DNA from: Astragalus membranaceus
Taxonomy: Eukaryota > Streptophyta > Magnoliopsida > Fabales > Fabaceae
Length of the DNA: 64,000 nt
Direction of reading: 5' to 3'
Assembly: GCA_039519185.1 (NCBI GenBank)
Contig: CM076849.1
Span: 31,305,109 to 31,369,108, forward strand
The position numbers were made by a program, and so were the translations under genes. Below, piece by piece: positions 11,877-22,506 of the stretch. The first letter of the stretch is position 1. Every line of letters begins with the position of its first letter. A model generated the notes under the pieces. That model did not search any database. It had not been told where the DNA came from and saw nothing but the letters and a program-made list of their open reading frames with translations.

Positions 11877-12009
11877 TGTTTATTCGAGTTCTCCGTTCAA
11901 GCATGAAGACTTGACACACGTCAGAGAAGTTTGGGCAGAGTTTTTTATAAAGCTGTATGCAGAGCGTAAACGCACTTCAAAGGAAGAACGAAGAAAACAA
12001 CTTAAGTGA
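11877..12009 (+). pseudogene. Exon-like open frame of unknown origin in the CACTA element
   Basis: After a pyrimidine tract ending TTTTTGTAG comes an open frame of some 45 codons ending in TGA at 12007-12009. Its residues are charged and helical-looking (HEDLTHVREVWAEFF, then KRTSKEERRKQLK). Codon use and splice context suggest a real terminal exon, but it does not belong to UAP56 and I do not recognise it. It could be the last exon of a second captured gene or a transposon-encoded remnant. Confidence 0.4.
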
Positions 12010-12014
12010 TTTTA

Positions 12015-12781
12015 TGTAGAATGTAAGTGACTGTGAGACTAGAATGTATTTTTTTGTACTTAAACTGATGAATGTAAGTGACTGATGAATGTACCTAAAC
12101 TGATGAATGTAAGTGACTAATGACTGTGAGACTAGATGATGAATGTAAGTGGCTGTAAATGTTTGATTACAGATGATGAATGTAAGTGGTTGTAAATGTT
12201 TGTTTTGTTGGCCATATACCAATTTCGTATAACCAGGGTGTAACCAAAATTTAAAAAAAAAAAAAAACTTTTAAGGTCGGGCGCAATAATGCTTGACCTT
12301 AAATCATACATACGAAGTCAAGCAATAATAAAAGCTTGACCTTAAATCATACATACGAAGTCAGGCAAGAATAAAAGCTTGACTTTAAATCATACTTACG
12401 AAGTCAGGCAAAAAAATAATGCTTGACTTCGTAAGTATGATTTAAAGTCAAGCATTTATTCTTGCTTGACTTTGTAAGTATGATTTAAAGTCAAGCAATA
12501 ATAAAAGCTTGACCTTAAATCATACATACGAAGTCAGACAAGAATAAATGCTTGACTTTAAATCATACTTACGAAGTCAGGCAAGAATAAATGTTTGACT
12601 TTAAAACATACTTACGAAGTCAGGCGCAATAAATGGTTGACTTTAAATCATACTTACGAAGTCAGGCTATCGCTTGACTTTAAAACTCCAGACATACAAA
12701 GTCGACTTAATAAAAGTCAAGCGCCCGCCTGACTTTAAATCCCCTTTTCGCCTGACTTTAAATCCCTTTTTTGCACTAGTG
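12015..12781. repeat. Right subterminal repeats of the CACTA element
   Basis: From 12015 to 12205 there are degenerate GATGAATGTAAGTG repeats. From 12270 on, alternating CTTGACTTTAAATCATAC / TTACGAAGTCAGGC modules run in both orientations at about 60-base spacing, ending in TTTTTTGCACTAGTG. Confidence 0.85.
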
Positions 12782-12784
12782 TGT
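12782..12784. repeat. Right target-site duplication (TGT) of the CACTA element
   Basis: TGT directly follows GCACTAGTG and matches the left copy at 6037-6039. Confidence 0.9.
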
Positions 12785-13440
12785 ATTGAAGAGCTTCAAT
12801 AATAGAGCGATCTTAAGAGGGATTTTCTAGTGCATCTTTACTGTGGCGAGTGAGTTTGCTGTTGGCAATCATAGGAGTGCTAATGGAGTTGCAAGTGGCC
12901 ATGTTTACCCTTTGTAGAAGGTCTTGCATGTACTTAGCTTGAGTTAGTAAGATTGAACCGTCATTGAGATATTTAACTGCCAAACCAGAAAATATTCTGG
13001 TTTGCCAAGATGCTTGAGAGCAAATTCCTTGAGTAGTTTAGTAATGAGAACCTGGATGAGGTGTGAGGAGGAACGCGTAATCAAGATGTCATTCACATAT
13101 ACTAGGGTGTAGAGATTTACCCCTTTGGTATGAACACAGAGAGAGTGATCACACTAACTATGCTTGAAGCCAAATTAATTGAAGGAGAGATGCGTGCAAG
13201 TTTTCTTACCAAGCTCGTGGAGTTTGTTTAAGGCCATATAGAGACCTATTTAGTTTGCAAACAAGGGATTCATCTGCTGAGATGCAACCAGAAAGTTGAG
13301 TCATGTAGATGTCCCACTTGTATGTGAGAGCCAAGGTGAGAAGGATATGCATGATGGTATTGGTAGGTTTAACCATTGGGGATAATGTCTCTCCATGGCC
13401 ATACAATTGATTATAGCCTTTTATAGGAGCGTAAAGTGTT
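12785..13440 (-). pseudogene. Ty1/copia reverse transcriptase (segment 2), degenerate
   Basis: Minus-strand copia RT. The N-terminal part (13206-13440) carries a KG-N-YG start, PMVKPT, and after an internal deletion VCKLNRSLYGLKQTPRAW. The catalytic region (about 13000-13130) reads LYTLVYVNDILIT, i.e. YVND instead of YVDD. It then reaches the point of CACTA insertion and continues at 6039. Stops interrupt it near 13160, and gag, protease and integrase are missing. It is the older host element for the CACTA insertion. Confidence 0.85.
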
Positions 13441-13469
13441 AATCACAGAAAAGTGAACCTACTAGATTC

Positions 13470-13475
13470 ATCTTA

Positions 13476-13540
<65 letters not shown>
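13470..13540. repeat. (TTA)n microsatellite
   Basis: About 22 uninterrupted ATT/TTA units next to the truncated 5' end of the copia fragment. Confidence 0.95.
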
Positions 13541-13542
<2 letters not shown>

Positions 13543-14358
13543 TGTATATATTATACAACAATTACAAACTATGGAAGTAGTGTTATATTATGCATTTTTT
13601 TTCTTTTTCTGCCAATCTTTCTCTCGTTAGATACTTATAATTACTTCATACGATGTTATCATGTTTTTAATGAAAAATATAGAATTGCAACACTAATATA
13701 TTGCATTGATGATATTTACATGTTAGCACAGTGTTTCTATTTTCATTATCTCATTGAGTAAGAAAGACTTCATATAAAATTACAATCAAGAAATTATGTT
13801 CTTTACGTCCCTCAATATCAAGCTTTTCAAGATATAACAATACTTTGTGTCATAAGTTAGTAGAAACAGGAAAGTCAAAAAACTATCACTTGATTGATAG
13901 ATTGGTTAGGAGCTTTTTCACCAAATGAAAGACAAGACTTTGAAACAAAATGGAGGACGAGTTTATTGGAGATAGTTTAGTTGTTTACATTGAAAAAGAG
14001 ATTGCTCGTCTATTTAGTACAGAGACAATTATTACTGAATTCAACTCCTTAAAGCGTAATCGAACTTAACTTTCCTAAATGATTATGCCAGTTTAATTTA
14101 TTTATTTTGGTTCTCTTTTAATGAAGTAATTTTGTATATAAAAATTATTTTTATATTTCGCCCCCGCATAAAAAATAGGCTAGCTCCACCACGGGAAGGG
14201 ATAGACATATTGAACACTTATTCAGATTGGTGTATGAATCTTTTAGTGTTTAGCATCGCTTAACTCCCCATTATACAAATGTGTTGTTGTAGCCATTTTA
14301 GTCGGTTTTAATAACTATTTTTGACTAATAAAAAAAAGAGTAATGTTATTTAGTCAAA
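13541..14358. other. AT-rich intergenic DNA
   Basis: No gene, RNA or clear element recognised; only short frames without protein-like composition. Confidence 0.5.
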
Positions 14359-14559
14359 ATGTTCTAACCAAAAATAGGCAAAAACCAAGTTACAACATCA
14401 ATTAACCAAGTTTTATAGGCCATTAACCAACCTGCTTTTTCACGTACAATTTTTAGTCAATGGCCTAGAAAACTGTGAAAAAACACGTTGGTTAATGGCT
14501 TATAAAACTTGGTTAATTAGTATTGTAAATTAGCTTTTGGCTATTTTTGGCCGAAACAT
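14359..14559. mobile_element. Foldback MITE
   Basis: Two long arms are inverted copies: the left has AACCAAAAATAGGCAAAAACC and TTAACCAAGTTTTATAGGCC, and the right has their complements, meeting around 14455. The arm length gives a near-complete hairpin of about 200 nt. The superfamily is not assigned because no clear target duplication was found. Confidence 0.7.
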
Positions 14560-14705
14560 ATTCACACGATGTCTACACTTCTTTGATGCCTAAACCTTAG
14601 CCCTGGTTCTTCTCATAAAGACTCGCTCAAAACCAAATTCCCCATCCACATTTTCATCACCATCCCCTATATAATAAGCTAACATCTACTCTACTCACAA
14701 CACAT

Positions 14706-14951
14706 TCACACATAAACTCCTCCATTATTGTATATATTTTCGCCAAAAGCAAATAATTCAGAAACCCCACAACCATTATATCTGCATTCCTTCTCGCGGA
14801 GACTTTTCATACAACAACTAACCACCTCTTCACACCCATATTTTGCATTTGGACATGATACTTTGATAGATTCCAGCAACTTCTCCACGGCAATGAAAAT
14901 ATCCGATCGCCATCAAGAACAAGAAACACTTGTTCGTAATTTTGGCACACC
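14706..14951 (-). pseudogene. SINA-like E3 ligase pseudogene, C-terminal part
   Basis: Minus-strand continuation of the frame at 20246-20486 after the copia insertion. It holds the end of the RING (CAKITNKC, then IGYFHC) and, in a shifted frame, the start of the SIAH-type zinc finger (EKLLESIKVSCPNAKYGC). The change of frame comes from a small deletion around 14885-14895. After about 25 more residues the protein diverges and stops at 14706, so most of the substrate-binding domain is missing. SINA proteins are RING ubiquitin ligases; this copy cannot be functional. Confidence 0.8.
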
Positions 14952-14956
14952 AACAT
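14952..14956. repeat. Left target-site duplication (AACAT) of the copia element
   Basis: AACAT precedes the 5' LTR. An identical AACAT follows the 3' LTR at 20246-20250. Confidence 0.9.
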
Positions 14957-15233
14957 TATTGAGATATGCCTTGTAATTCTATTGCTTGTAATAATAGTAG
15001 GTGTAGTTAGAAATCTAGTCGAAATGGGCCAGTCGAATGGGCTAGTCAAAATTATGGGTCTGGGCCTGTTTCATTGTATATATATACAGACGTCAGTAGC
15101 ATGTAATTTGTACCCTACTTTTATGAAATTCAGTGCAGCTTTTACTATTCATATTATATTGCCCTAATCATTCCTCTGACACCTTGCGCTGCCACTTCCT
15201 TTTCTTCTCCCTTTCACGTGTTTATCCCCAACA
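14957..15233 (+). repeat. 5' LTR of the copia element
   Basis: 277 bp from TATTGAGATATGCC to ATCCCCAACA, with a TATA-rich core near 15077-15088 (TATATATATACAG). It differs from the 3' LTR by roughly ten substitutions and one 13-base length difference (hand count). Confidence 0.9.
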
Positions 15234-15236
15234 AAC

Positions 15237-15249
15237 TGGTATCAAGAGC
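15237..15249 (+). other. Primer-binding site (initiator Met tRNA)
   Basis: TGGTATCAAGAGC, three bases after the LTR, matches the usual TGGTATCAGAGC with one extra base. Confidence 0.8.
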
Positions 15250-15280
15250 TTGTTAGATCCTTACAAAATCTATCAAGATT

Positions 15281-16842
15281 CATGGCAGCGCGAGACAACT
15301 CTGGTGGAGGTATTCCGGGGAACCTCCCAATCTTCGACAGAAAGGATTATGAACGATGGTGTGCGCAGATGAAGGTGCTGTTTCGATAGCAAGATGTCCT
15401 TGATGTCGTGAATGATGGTGTTCCACCCTTGGCAGCAAACGCCACTGAAGCGGTGAGGAACAACCACCATTCGCTGAGGAAGAAAGATGAAAAAGGGCTA
15501 TTTTTGATTCACCAATGCGTTGATTCCAATGTCTTGAACCTGATCATCGACAGTGAGTCAGCAAAGGAAGCTTGGGACATCCTCAATAACTCGTATGGAG
15601 GAGTAGATAGACTGAAGAAGATACGCCTTCAGTCGCGCAGGAAACAGTACGAGGCCTTGAAGATGACAGAGGGAGAATCGATTGGAGAATTCATTACGAG
15701 GTTATTAGCATTAACTAATCAAATGAAAGGTAATGGTGAAAATGTGACTGAAGTAAATAAAGTCGAAAAGGTGCTCAGATCCTTAACCCTGGAATTCGAC
15801 TATGTTGTCACTGCTATCGAAGAATCCAAGGACCTAGATACGTTGAAGTTAGATGAACTTCAGGGTTCCTTAGAGGCGCATGAATTGAGAATAAGGCAGA
15901 GAAGTTCAGAGAAAGAAACTGAACAAGCCTTGCTTTCATACCCCTCTAAGAGAAATTGGAAGGCGAAGGAGAAGGGTAGAGAAAAGGGATCAAGCAGTAA
16001 GAAGAAAGAACAAAGATCTTTCGACAAGAAGAAGGGAGACCTGTCGAAAGTTCAGTGTTATAACTGTCAGCAATTTGGGCATTATAGGAACAAGTGTAAA
16101 AACAAGAAAGTTCCTAGGGATAAAGATGCAGAAGCCAAGTTTGCTAATGATGGTGACTCAGACTCTAACTCAGAGGAGTTAATGCTAATGGCTGTCGAAG
16201 ATGAGATTCGACTCGATGAAGGAATTGCTGAAAGTAGCGAGCAAAATAGTGGGAACACTTGTATAAGTGGATTCACTTGCGATGCTCAAAATACTTGTGC
16301 AATGTGTGTGTGGCAGGGCAGTGGAAACACTGGTGATGCCTCCAACATTGCCAGCAATGATGATGAAGAATTGTCATTCATGACAGCTACTGACCAAGCA
16401 TTACTGTTGTTGAAGGCTGATACAAATTCGACTGAAGAGAAGTCTGTCGAATGGTATCTCGACACAGGATGTTCAAATCACATATGTTGTCACAAGGAGT
16501 GGTTTGTCGAACTGGAGCCGATAAGCAAAAGGATAAGGTTTGCAGATAACAGTAGAGTTACTGCTGAAGGAGTAGGTACCATAAAGTTCCTGTCGAAAGA
16601 TGGTAAGTGGTGCTACATCCAAGGGGTATTTTATGTACCAGATATGAGGAGCAATCTGCTAAGTATGGGGCAGATGATTGAGAAAAACTTCACCGTTGAA
16701 ATGGGTGATAACAGTCTCAGCTTGTTCGATTCGACCAAGAAGATGATTTTGAAGGTGTCGATGCAGAGTAACAAAACCTTCAAGATCAAGTTGCAAGTAT
16801 TCGAAGAACATTGTCTCCAGACCACTGTCGAAGAGGAGCACT
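15281..16842 (+). pseudogene. Copia gag and protease region, first copy
   Basis: Gag starts with an ATG at 15281 (MAARDNSGGG) and is interrupted by TAG at 15387-15389. The open frame resumes and carries the UBN2-type gag domain, a basic linker and a CCHC zinc knuckle (CYNCQQFGHYRNKC, about 16055-16095). The aspartic protease follows (WYLDTGCSNHI, near 16450), then the GAG-pre-integrase start. At about 16844 the sequence jumps into a second copy of the preceding 602 bp, which ends the frame at 16866-16868. Confidence 0.9.
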
Positions 16843-17446
16843 GGAAAATAGTGGGAACACTTGTATAAGTGGATTCACTTGCGATGCTCAAAATACTTGT
16901 GCAATGTGTGTGTGGCAGGGCAGTGGAAACACTGGTGATGCCTCCAACATTGCCAGCAATGATGATGAAGAATTGTCATTCATGACAGCTACTGACCTAG
17001 AATTACTGTTGTTGAAGGCTGATACAAATTCGACTGAAAAGAAGTCTGTCGAATGATATCTCGACACAGGATGTTACAATCACATGTGTTGTCACAAGGA
17101 GTGGTTTGTCGAACTGGAGCCGATAAGCAAAAGGATAAGGTTTGCAGATAACAGTAGAGTTACTGCTGAAGGAGTAGGTACCATAAAGTTCCTGTCGAAA
17201 GATGGTAAGTGGTGCTACATCCAAGGGGTATTTTATGTACCAGATATGAGGAGAAATCTGCTAAGTATGGGGCAGATGATTGAGAAAAACTTCACCGTCG
17301 AAATGGGTGATAACAGTCTCAGCTTGTTCGATTCGACCAAGAAGATGATTTTGAAGGTGTCGATGTAGAGTAACAGAACCTTCAAGATCAAGCTGCAAGT
17401 AGTCGAAGAACATTGTCTCCAGACCACTGTCGAAGAGGAGCACTGG
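16243..17446 (+). repeat. 602-bp tandem duplication in the copia protease region
   Basis: Copy 1 is about 16243-16844 and copy 2 about 16845-17446. Both begin AAAATAGTGGGAACACTTG and both contain the protease active-site region. Copy 2 has acquired stops (TGA replacing TGG near 17055; TAG near 17367) and a TGTTCAAAT to TGTTACAAT change, so the copies have drifted since duplication. Confidence 0.95.
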
Positions 17447-18561
17447 AGATGGCACAGGAGATTAGGCCACCTCAACTTCAAGAGCTTGAGTCAACTACAT
17501 GAAAAGAAGATGGTTCATGGGTTGCCTGCAGTAAAAGTACCTGTCGAAGTTTGCGAGAGTTGTTGCAAGTCGAAGCAACCAAGAAACTCGTTTAAATCAG
17601 AAGTACCTAGCAGAGCAGAGAAGAAGCTAGAGGTGATATTTTTTGATGTCTGTGGTCCTTTCGAAGTATGTTCCTTAGGAGGGAATAAGTACTTTGTCAC
17701 CTTCATTGACGAATACACTAGAATGTCCTGGGTGTATTTGATCAAAAGGAAGAGTGAAATACTAGAAATATTCAAGAAGTTTAAGGTAATGATTGAAAAG
17801 CAGAGTGAATGTGCAATCAAAACCCTTAGAAGCGATGGAGGTGGTGAGTACAATTCTCATGGATTTGTCGAATTCTGTGAGAAAGAAGGAATTGTGCATG
17901 AAGTCACCGCACCTTACACAAATGTCCCACAAAGAGATTGATTGGGAAAACACCTGAAGAAGCTTGGCTAGGAAGAAAGCCAAGTGTCAAGCATCTCAGA
18001 ATAATTGGATCATTATGCTATAGACATGTCCCTGAGCAACTAAGAAGCAAGCTGGATGATAGAGCACAACAAATGATTCTTGTTGGCTATCATTCGACAG
18101 GAGCATACAAACTGTATGATCCTGTGCAGAAGAAAATGGTGAAAAGCAGAGATGTCGTAGTAGATGAGTCGAAACATTGGAACTGGGAAGAAGGTTGTGA
18201 GAAACCTACAATGATGGACTTCGACGAAGTCTCTGATCGAGATGATCAGAATGAAGAGGTCGAAACTGAAGAGCCAGAAGAACCCATTGCTGTCGAACCT
18301 TTAAGAAGGTCGCAAAGGGAAAGGCAGAGATCAGTAAGACTAGAAGGATTCGACACTTACCCAGATTCTGCTATTACAGCAGATGGAGACCTGACACACT
18401 TTGCATTAATGGCTGAAGCAGAACCAGTGAGCCTGGAAGAAGCTCTTAGTCACAAGCAGTGGAAGGAAGCAATGATTGATGAGCTGAAGTCAATCGAAAA
18501 GAATGGCACTTGGAAGCTAGTCGAACTTCCAAGGCAAAAGAAAGCTATAGGCGTGAAATGA
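17447..18561 (+). pseudogene. Copia integrase and start of RT, deleted and frameshifted
   Basis: Contains the GAG-pre-integrase domain (HRRLGHLN, about 17453-17476) and the integrase core with its first two acidic residues (DVCGPF, DEYTR). Around 17920-17940 a deletion removes the stretch with the final catalytic Glu and shifts frame. The frame resumes with GKTPEEAWLGRKP and continues into the RT N-terminus (WKEAMIDELKSIEKNGTW), ending at a TGA replacing Trp at 18559-18561. Confidence 0.9.
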
Positions 18562-18594
18562 GTCTACAAGACCAAACTCAAGCCCAATTGAGAA

Positions 18595-19974
18595 GTGGCC
18601 AAGTACAAGGCTAGGCTAGTAGCCAAAGGTTTCCTGCAGAAACCTGGTTTGGATTTCGATGAGGTCTTTGCCCCAGTAGCCAGGATCGAAACCATAAGAT
18701 TGGTAGTAGCATTGGCAAGTCATAGAGGCTGGCCCCTACATCAACTAGCTGTAAAGTCAGCATTTCTTAATGGACCTCTGGAGGAGGAAGTCTATGTTTG
18801 TCAACCACCTGGTTTTGAGTCGAAGGGTCAAGAAGACATGGTTTTTAAGCTTGAGAAAGCCCTATATGGACTCAAGCAAGCTCCAAGAGCGTGGAACAAG
18901 AGAATTGATGGATTTTTCTTGGCTCAGAAGTTCATGAGATGCACCAATGAACATGGAGTGTATGTGAAGAAGAATGGAACTTCGACTCAGTTGTTGTTGT
19001 GCCTGTATGTAGATGATCTACTAGTAACTGGAAGCAACGAAGTCGAAGTCGAAGCCTTTAAGAAAGTGATGATGTCTAAGTTTGAAATGAGTGATCTAGG
19101 ACATCTATCATATTTCCTAGGAATGGAATTCACAGAGTTGGAGAAGGGAATATTTCTGCATCAGTCGATGTATGCAGCTGATATCCTAAAGAGATTCGAC
19201 ATGATTAACTGTAAGGAGGTTTCGACACCAGCAGACACAAGCAGCAAGCTGTCGAAAGATGATGAAGGGATTGAAGTAGATGCCGCCCTCTTCAAACAGA
19301 TTGTGGGCTCCCTGAGGTACTTGTGCAACACTCGACCTGACATTATGTTTAGTGTCGGAATGATCAGCAGATTCATGGAGAAGCCGAAAAGCTCTCATCT
19401 AGTAGCTGCGAAAAGAGTACTAAGGTATATAAAGGGAACACAAAGCTATGGTATTCTATTCCCTAGCAAGTCAGAGTCGAAGAATGATGCTGAAGCGTTT
19501 GGCTACACAGACTCCGACTGGAGTGGAGACAAGAGTGATCGAAAGAACACAAGTGGGTATGTCTTCATGCATGGATCGACACCCATCTTTTGGTGCTCGA
19601 AGAAGCAAAGTATAGTTGCGTTATCCTCTTGTAAAGCAGAGTATGTGTCTGCTTCGTTTGCAGCATGTCAAGCATCATGGCTGAGCATGCTATTGGTCGA
19701 AATTGGAGTGCACAGGGTCGAAGCAATGAAGTTGTTGATCGACAACAAGTCTGCGATAGATCTCGCCAAGAATCCTGTCGCACATGGTAGATCGAAGCAC
19801 ATAGAGACCAGATATCACTTCCTGCGTGATCAAGTAAACAATGAGAAGCTGAATCTGGAATATTGCTGTTCGGAATTTCAAGTAGCTGATGCAATGACCA
19901 AGCCATTGCAAAAGGGAAGATTCGAAGAATTGAGAACAATGCTTGGGATGATGTCACTCAGGAATGTGAATTAG
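18595..19974 (+). pseudogene. Copia reverse transcriptase and RNase H
   Basis: Long open frame with all copia RT landmarks: KARLVAKGF, LDFDEVFAPVAR, SAFLNGPLEEEVY, ALYGLKQAPRAW, the catalytic LYVDDLLVTGS (about 19005) and LRYLCNTRPDIM. RNase H follows (YTDSDWSGDKSDRKNTSG, SIVALSSCKAEY, NPVAHGRSKHIE). This part is intact for some 459 codons but is separated from the upstream domains by stops at 18559 and just before 18595. Confidence 0.92.
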
Positions 19975-19981
19975 GAGGGAA

Positions 19982-20245
19982 TATTGAGATATGCCTTGTA
20001 ATTCTATTGTTTGTAATAATAATAGGTGTAGTTAGAAACCTAGTCGAAATGGGATAGTCGAAATTATGGGTCTGGGCCTGTTTCATTGTATATATATACA
20101 GACGTCAGTAGCATGTAATTTGTACCCTACTTTTATGAAATTCAGTGCAGCTTTTACTGTTCATATTATATTGCCCTAATCATTCCTCTGACACCTTGTG
20201 TCGCCACTTCCTTTTCTTCTCCCTTTCACATATTTATCCCCAACA
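19982..20245 (+). repeat. 3' LTR of the copia element
   Basis: 264 bp, same termini as the 5' LTR, preceded by the polypurine AGGAGGGAA and followed by the AACAT duplication. Confidence 0.92.
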
Positions 20246-20486
20246 AACATGAGCAAGCTATATGCCCATTCTCACACTGGAATACAGGAACACTCAAGGG
20301 TTCGCAGTAAATGAAACAGTCAAGGACATCAGGGTCGGAAATGATTGCGGAAACGTTCTTGTTCTGTTGGGTGTTTTTGTTTTGTAAGTATTGTTGTAGT
20401 GGTTTGTTCGCCACACTTTGCCTAACTTGTTCTCTATGTATGGTTGTGTTGGAGCACTCCCATTGCTGCTTTGAATTTATGGCCAT
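20246..20486 (-). pseudogene. SINA-like E3 ligase pseudogene, N-terminal RING part
   Basis: Minus strand from a possible ATG at 20486. A Gln/Asn-rich leader precedes a SINA-type RING (PDVLDCFIYCEPLSVPVFQC, then ENGHIACSC). One RING cysteine spacing is abnormal (CFIYC instead of CxxC). The frame is cut by the copia element at 20245 and picks up again at 14951 once one AACAT copy is discounted. No ligase activity is expected. Confidence 0.8.
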
Positions 20487-20656
20487 TCACAAAAGAAATC
20501 GATTTCTTTTAATCAAAAATATGATTTCATCAATTTTTGTTGATTGAGCATTTGTATGCTCTACATTGATTAATTCCAACGTTGACTCATAAGTCAACAA
20601 CAGAAAAATAATGAAATGGCTTTGACATATAGAATGTACATTAAATAGTCAAATAG

Positions 20657-20720
<64 letters not shown>

Positions 20721-21120
20721 ATTGTTGTCTAAATTATTTACAAGGGAATCTCGGGTACCTATTCCCACAGACTCTAACATGGATTTGAATGTGATAGGTA
20801 GCTACTACACAAGTTGCTCTGTTGTTTGTATATATATTTCTGTATAGATTTGGGTCCCTCCATTTAAACATCTCTTGCAGAAAGCTATGCCAATCTTTGA
20901 CAGCAGTACAACACCTATGAAATTGTAAAGGGAAGTACGTACCATAGCAAGGATGAGTTAGAAGTCCACTTCCTTTTCTATCACTTTCTTATTGCTGAAA
21001 AGTTTAACACCTTTTCTGTCCTTCCACGTGCTACTGCATATATCCTCTAATAATCTAAATTACCCTTTTATCAATATTTATTTGAAATTTTCTTATTTGA
21101 AGGGGTATTTAATTTGCTTC
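20487..21120. promoter_or_regulatory. Upstream region of the bHLH gene, with (TA)n tract
   Basis: Contains an AT dinucleotide microsatellite at about 20662-20717. A CTTATAAGTAGAG TATA-like motif at about 21119-21131 lies some 40-50 bases before the start codon. TTGACTCATAAGTCAA near 20582 is an imperfect palindrome with W-box-like TTGAC cores; its regulatory meaning is unproven. Confidence 0.4.
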
Positions 21121-21169
21121 TTATAAGTAGAGTATTTAGACGAACACTTGTGTCTTCAAAAGAGTGATA

Positions 21170-22506
21170 ATGGCTTTAGAAACTCTTTCATCTAATGATT
21201 TTTCCAGCTTCATTATCTCAGCAACTCCATTTAGTGGCCATGACTCTTCAGAGACTAGTTTGTTGTTATTGAGAGAAAATAGAATGAAATGTGATGAACA
21301 TAATAAGCCTGCAATTTCTGCACAAGGGAGGAAGAAGAGGAGAAGAAAGACAAGGATTTGTAAAAACAAGGAAGTGGCTGAGAGTCAAAGGATGATACAC
21401 ATTGCTGTAGAAAGGAACCGCAGGAAGCAGATGAATGAGCATCTTGCTGTTCTGCGTTCAGTAATGCCTGAAGCTTATGTTCAAAGGGTTTGCTTCCTTT
21501 TCATTTTTCCTTCTTTTTTTAGCCTTCTCAATTCAGAATTTTCAAGCTTTTAACTCATAGTTTTCGTCATAGTTGTGGTCGCATTGCGATCCTTGATATG
21601 ATAGAAAATTGCAGTCAATTGCAGCTTATGCAGCATCAATATTAGTCTTGTCTAGCCACTTTGCAGTTGAAAAAACATGATATCGTGAACAGAATCTAAT
21701 TAACAGGCTTTTTTAAAAAAATTGTGCTTATTATGGTGCAAAAGGGTAAATTATTTATTACCTTTACACAACAACTATACTAATTCAGTGTCTAAATTTT
21801 GCATGTTTTAGGGTGACCAGGCTTCCATAGTGGGTGGGACTATAGAATTTGTGAAGGAGCTGGAACACCTCATACAATCACTTGAGGCACAAAAGTGTAA
21901 ACTTTTACATCAAGGAGTAGCACAAGCAAGTGAAGATGCATCCATTTCCAAATTCATAAGACCCCCTTTTGCTCATTTTATTGTGTATCCTCCTAAGTAC
22001 ACATGGTCTCAAGCTTCCAACAAATACACAATTCAAACTAACGAAGCAATAGCTGATATTGAGGTTACCTTAATTGAGACTCATGCACACCTTAGAATCC
22101 TCTCAAAGAGAAGCTTCAGACAGCTACCAAAGCTTGTTGCTGGATTTCAAACACTCTATCTCACCATCTTACATCTCAATGTCACTACTATGGACTCTAT
22201 GGTACTGTATTCTATCAATGCCAAGGTATGCTACTGTTCATGTATGCTGCAAAATTTTGGATTTAGGTAATAAATGAGGCAGATAGACCATCTTCATGAA
22301 GTACATGTTACTGTTGACTAATTGAAAATGTTTGTCCTTGTATGAAATTATTATGAGAATATAGAGAAATTATTTTGACCAAAATTGACATTTTTTATAT
22401 GAAGGTTGAAGAAGGATGCCAACTTAGTTCAGTAAAAGACATTGCAACTGCCGTTCATCACTTGCTTAGAATGATTCATGATGGAGCTTCTTCCCTTTGC
22501 TGTTAA
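21170..22506 (+). CDS. bHLH transcription factor, group Ia (bHLH57/67/70/71-like)
   Basis: Three exons: 21170-21487, 21812-22225, 22405-22506 (106+138+33 codons plus stop; 277 aa). A nuclear signal (RKKRRRK, 54-60) precedes a bHLH starting at about residue 74 (QRMIHIAVERNRRKQMNEHL). His77, Glu81 and Arg85 give the H-E-R pattern of E-box/G-box binders. Helix 2 (GDQASIVGGTIEFVKELEHL) lies across the first exon junction. The C-terminal part has an ACT-like fold (IADIEVTLIETHAHLRILS, then a short last exon). The group includes the stomatal factors SPCH, MUTE and FAMA and their paralogues; this sequence is nearer the bHLH57/67/70/71 branch than those three (from memory). An in-frame GTG six bases upstream is not used; the ATG at 21170 is preferred. 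Introns are GT-AG, the last acceptor being ATGAAG. Confidence 0.92.

Larger units (their letters stand above)
6040..12781. mobile_element. Non-autonomous CACTA transposon carrying a captured UAP56 gene
   Basis: The 6742-bp element starts CACTAGTGCAAAAA and ends TTTTTTGCACTAGTG, a terminal inverted repeat of about 14 bases, flanked by TGT on both sides. The left 300 bases and the right 500 bases carry CACTA-type subterminal repeats in both orientations, built on GACTTTAAAGTCAAGC, AAGTCAGGC and CTTGACTTTAAATCATAC. No transposase-like frame is present, so movement would need enzymes from elsewhere. Most of the interior is a genomic, intron-containing copy of a DEAD-box helicase gene including its 5' leader, the arrangement known as Pack-CACTA. 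It sits inside a minus-strand copia element. Confidence 0.93.
14957..20245 (+). mobile_element. Complete-length Ty1/copia retrotransposon
   Basis: A 5289-bp element with LTRs of 277 and 264 bp, 5-bp AACAT target duplications, a primer-binding site matching initiator-Met tRNA (15237-15249) and a polypurine tract (GGAGGGAA) just before 19982. Domain order is gag, protease, integrase, RT, RNase H, the copia order. The LTR termini are TATTG...CAACA, so it begins TA rather than TG, in both copies. The polyprotein is broken by stops, a 602-bp tandem duplication and an integrase deletion, so it could not move on its own. It sits inside the SINA-like pseudogene. Confidence 0.95.

Noticed and set aside
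14357..14559. Foldback as a microRNA precursor
   Set aside because: Arm length and near-full pairing fit a MITE better; no bulge pattern or known mature sequence recognised.
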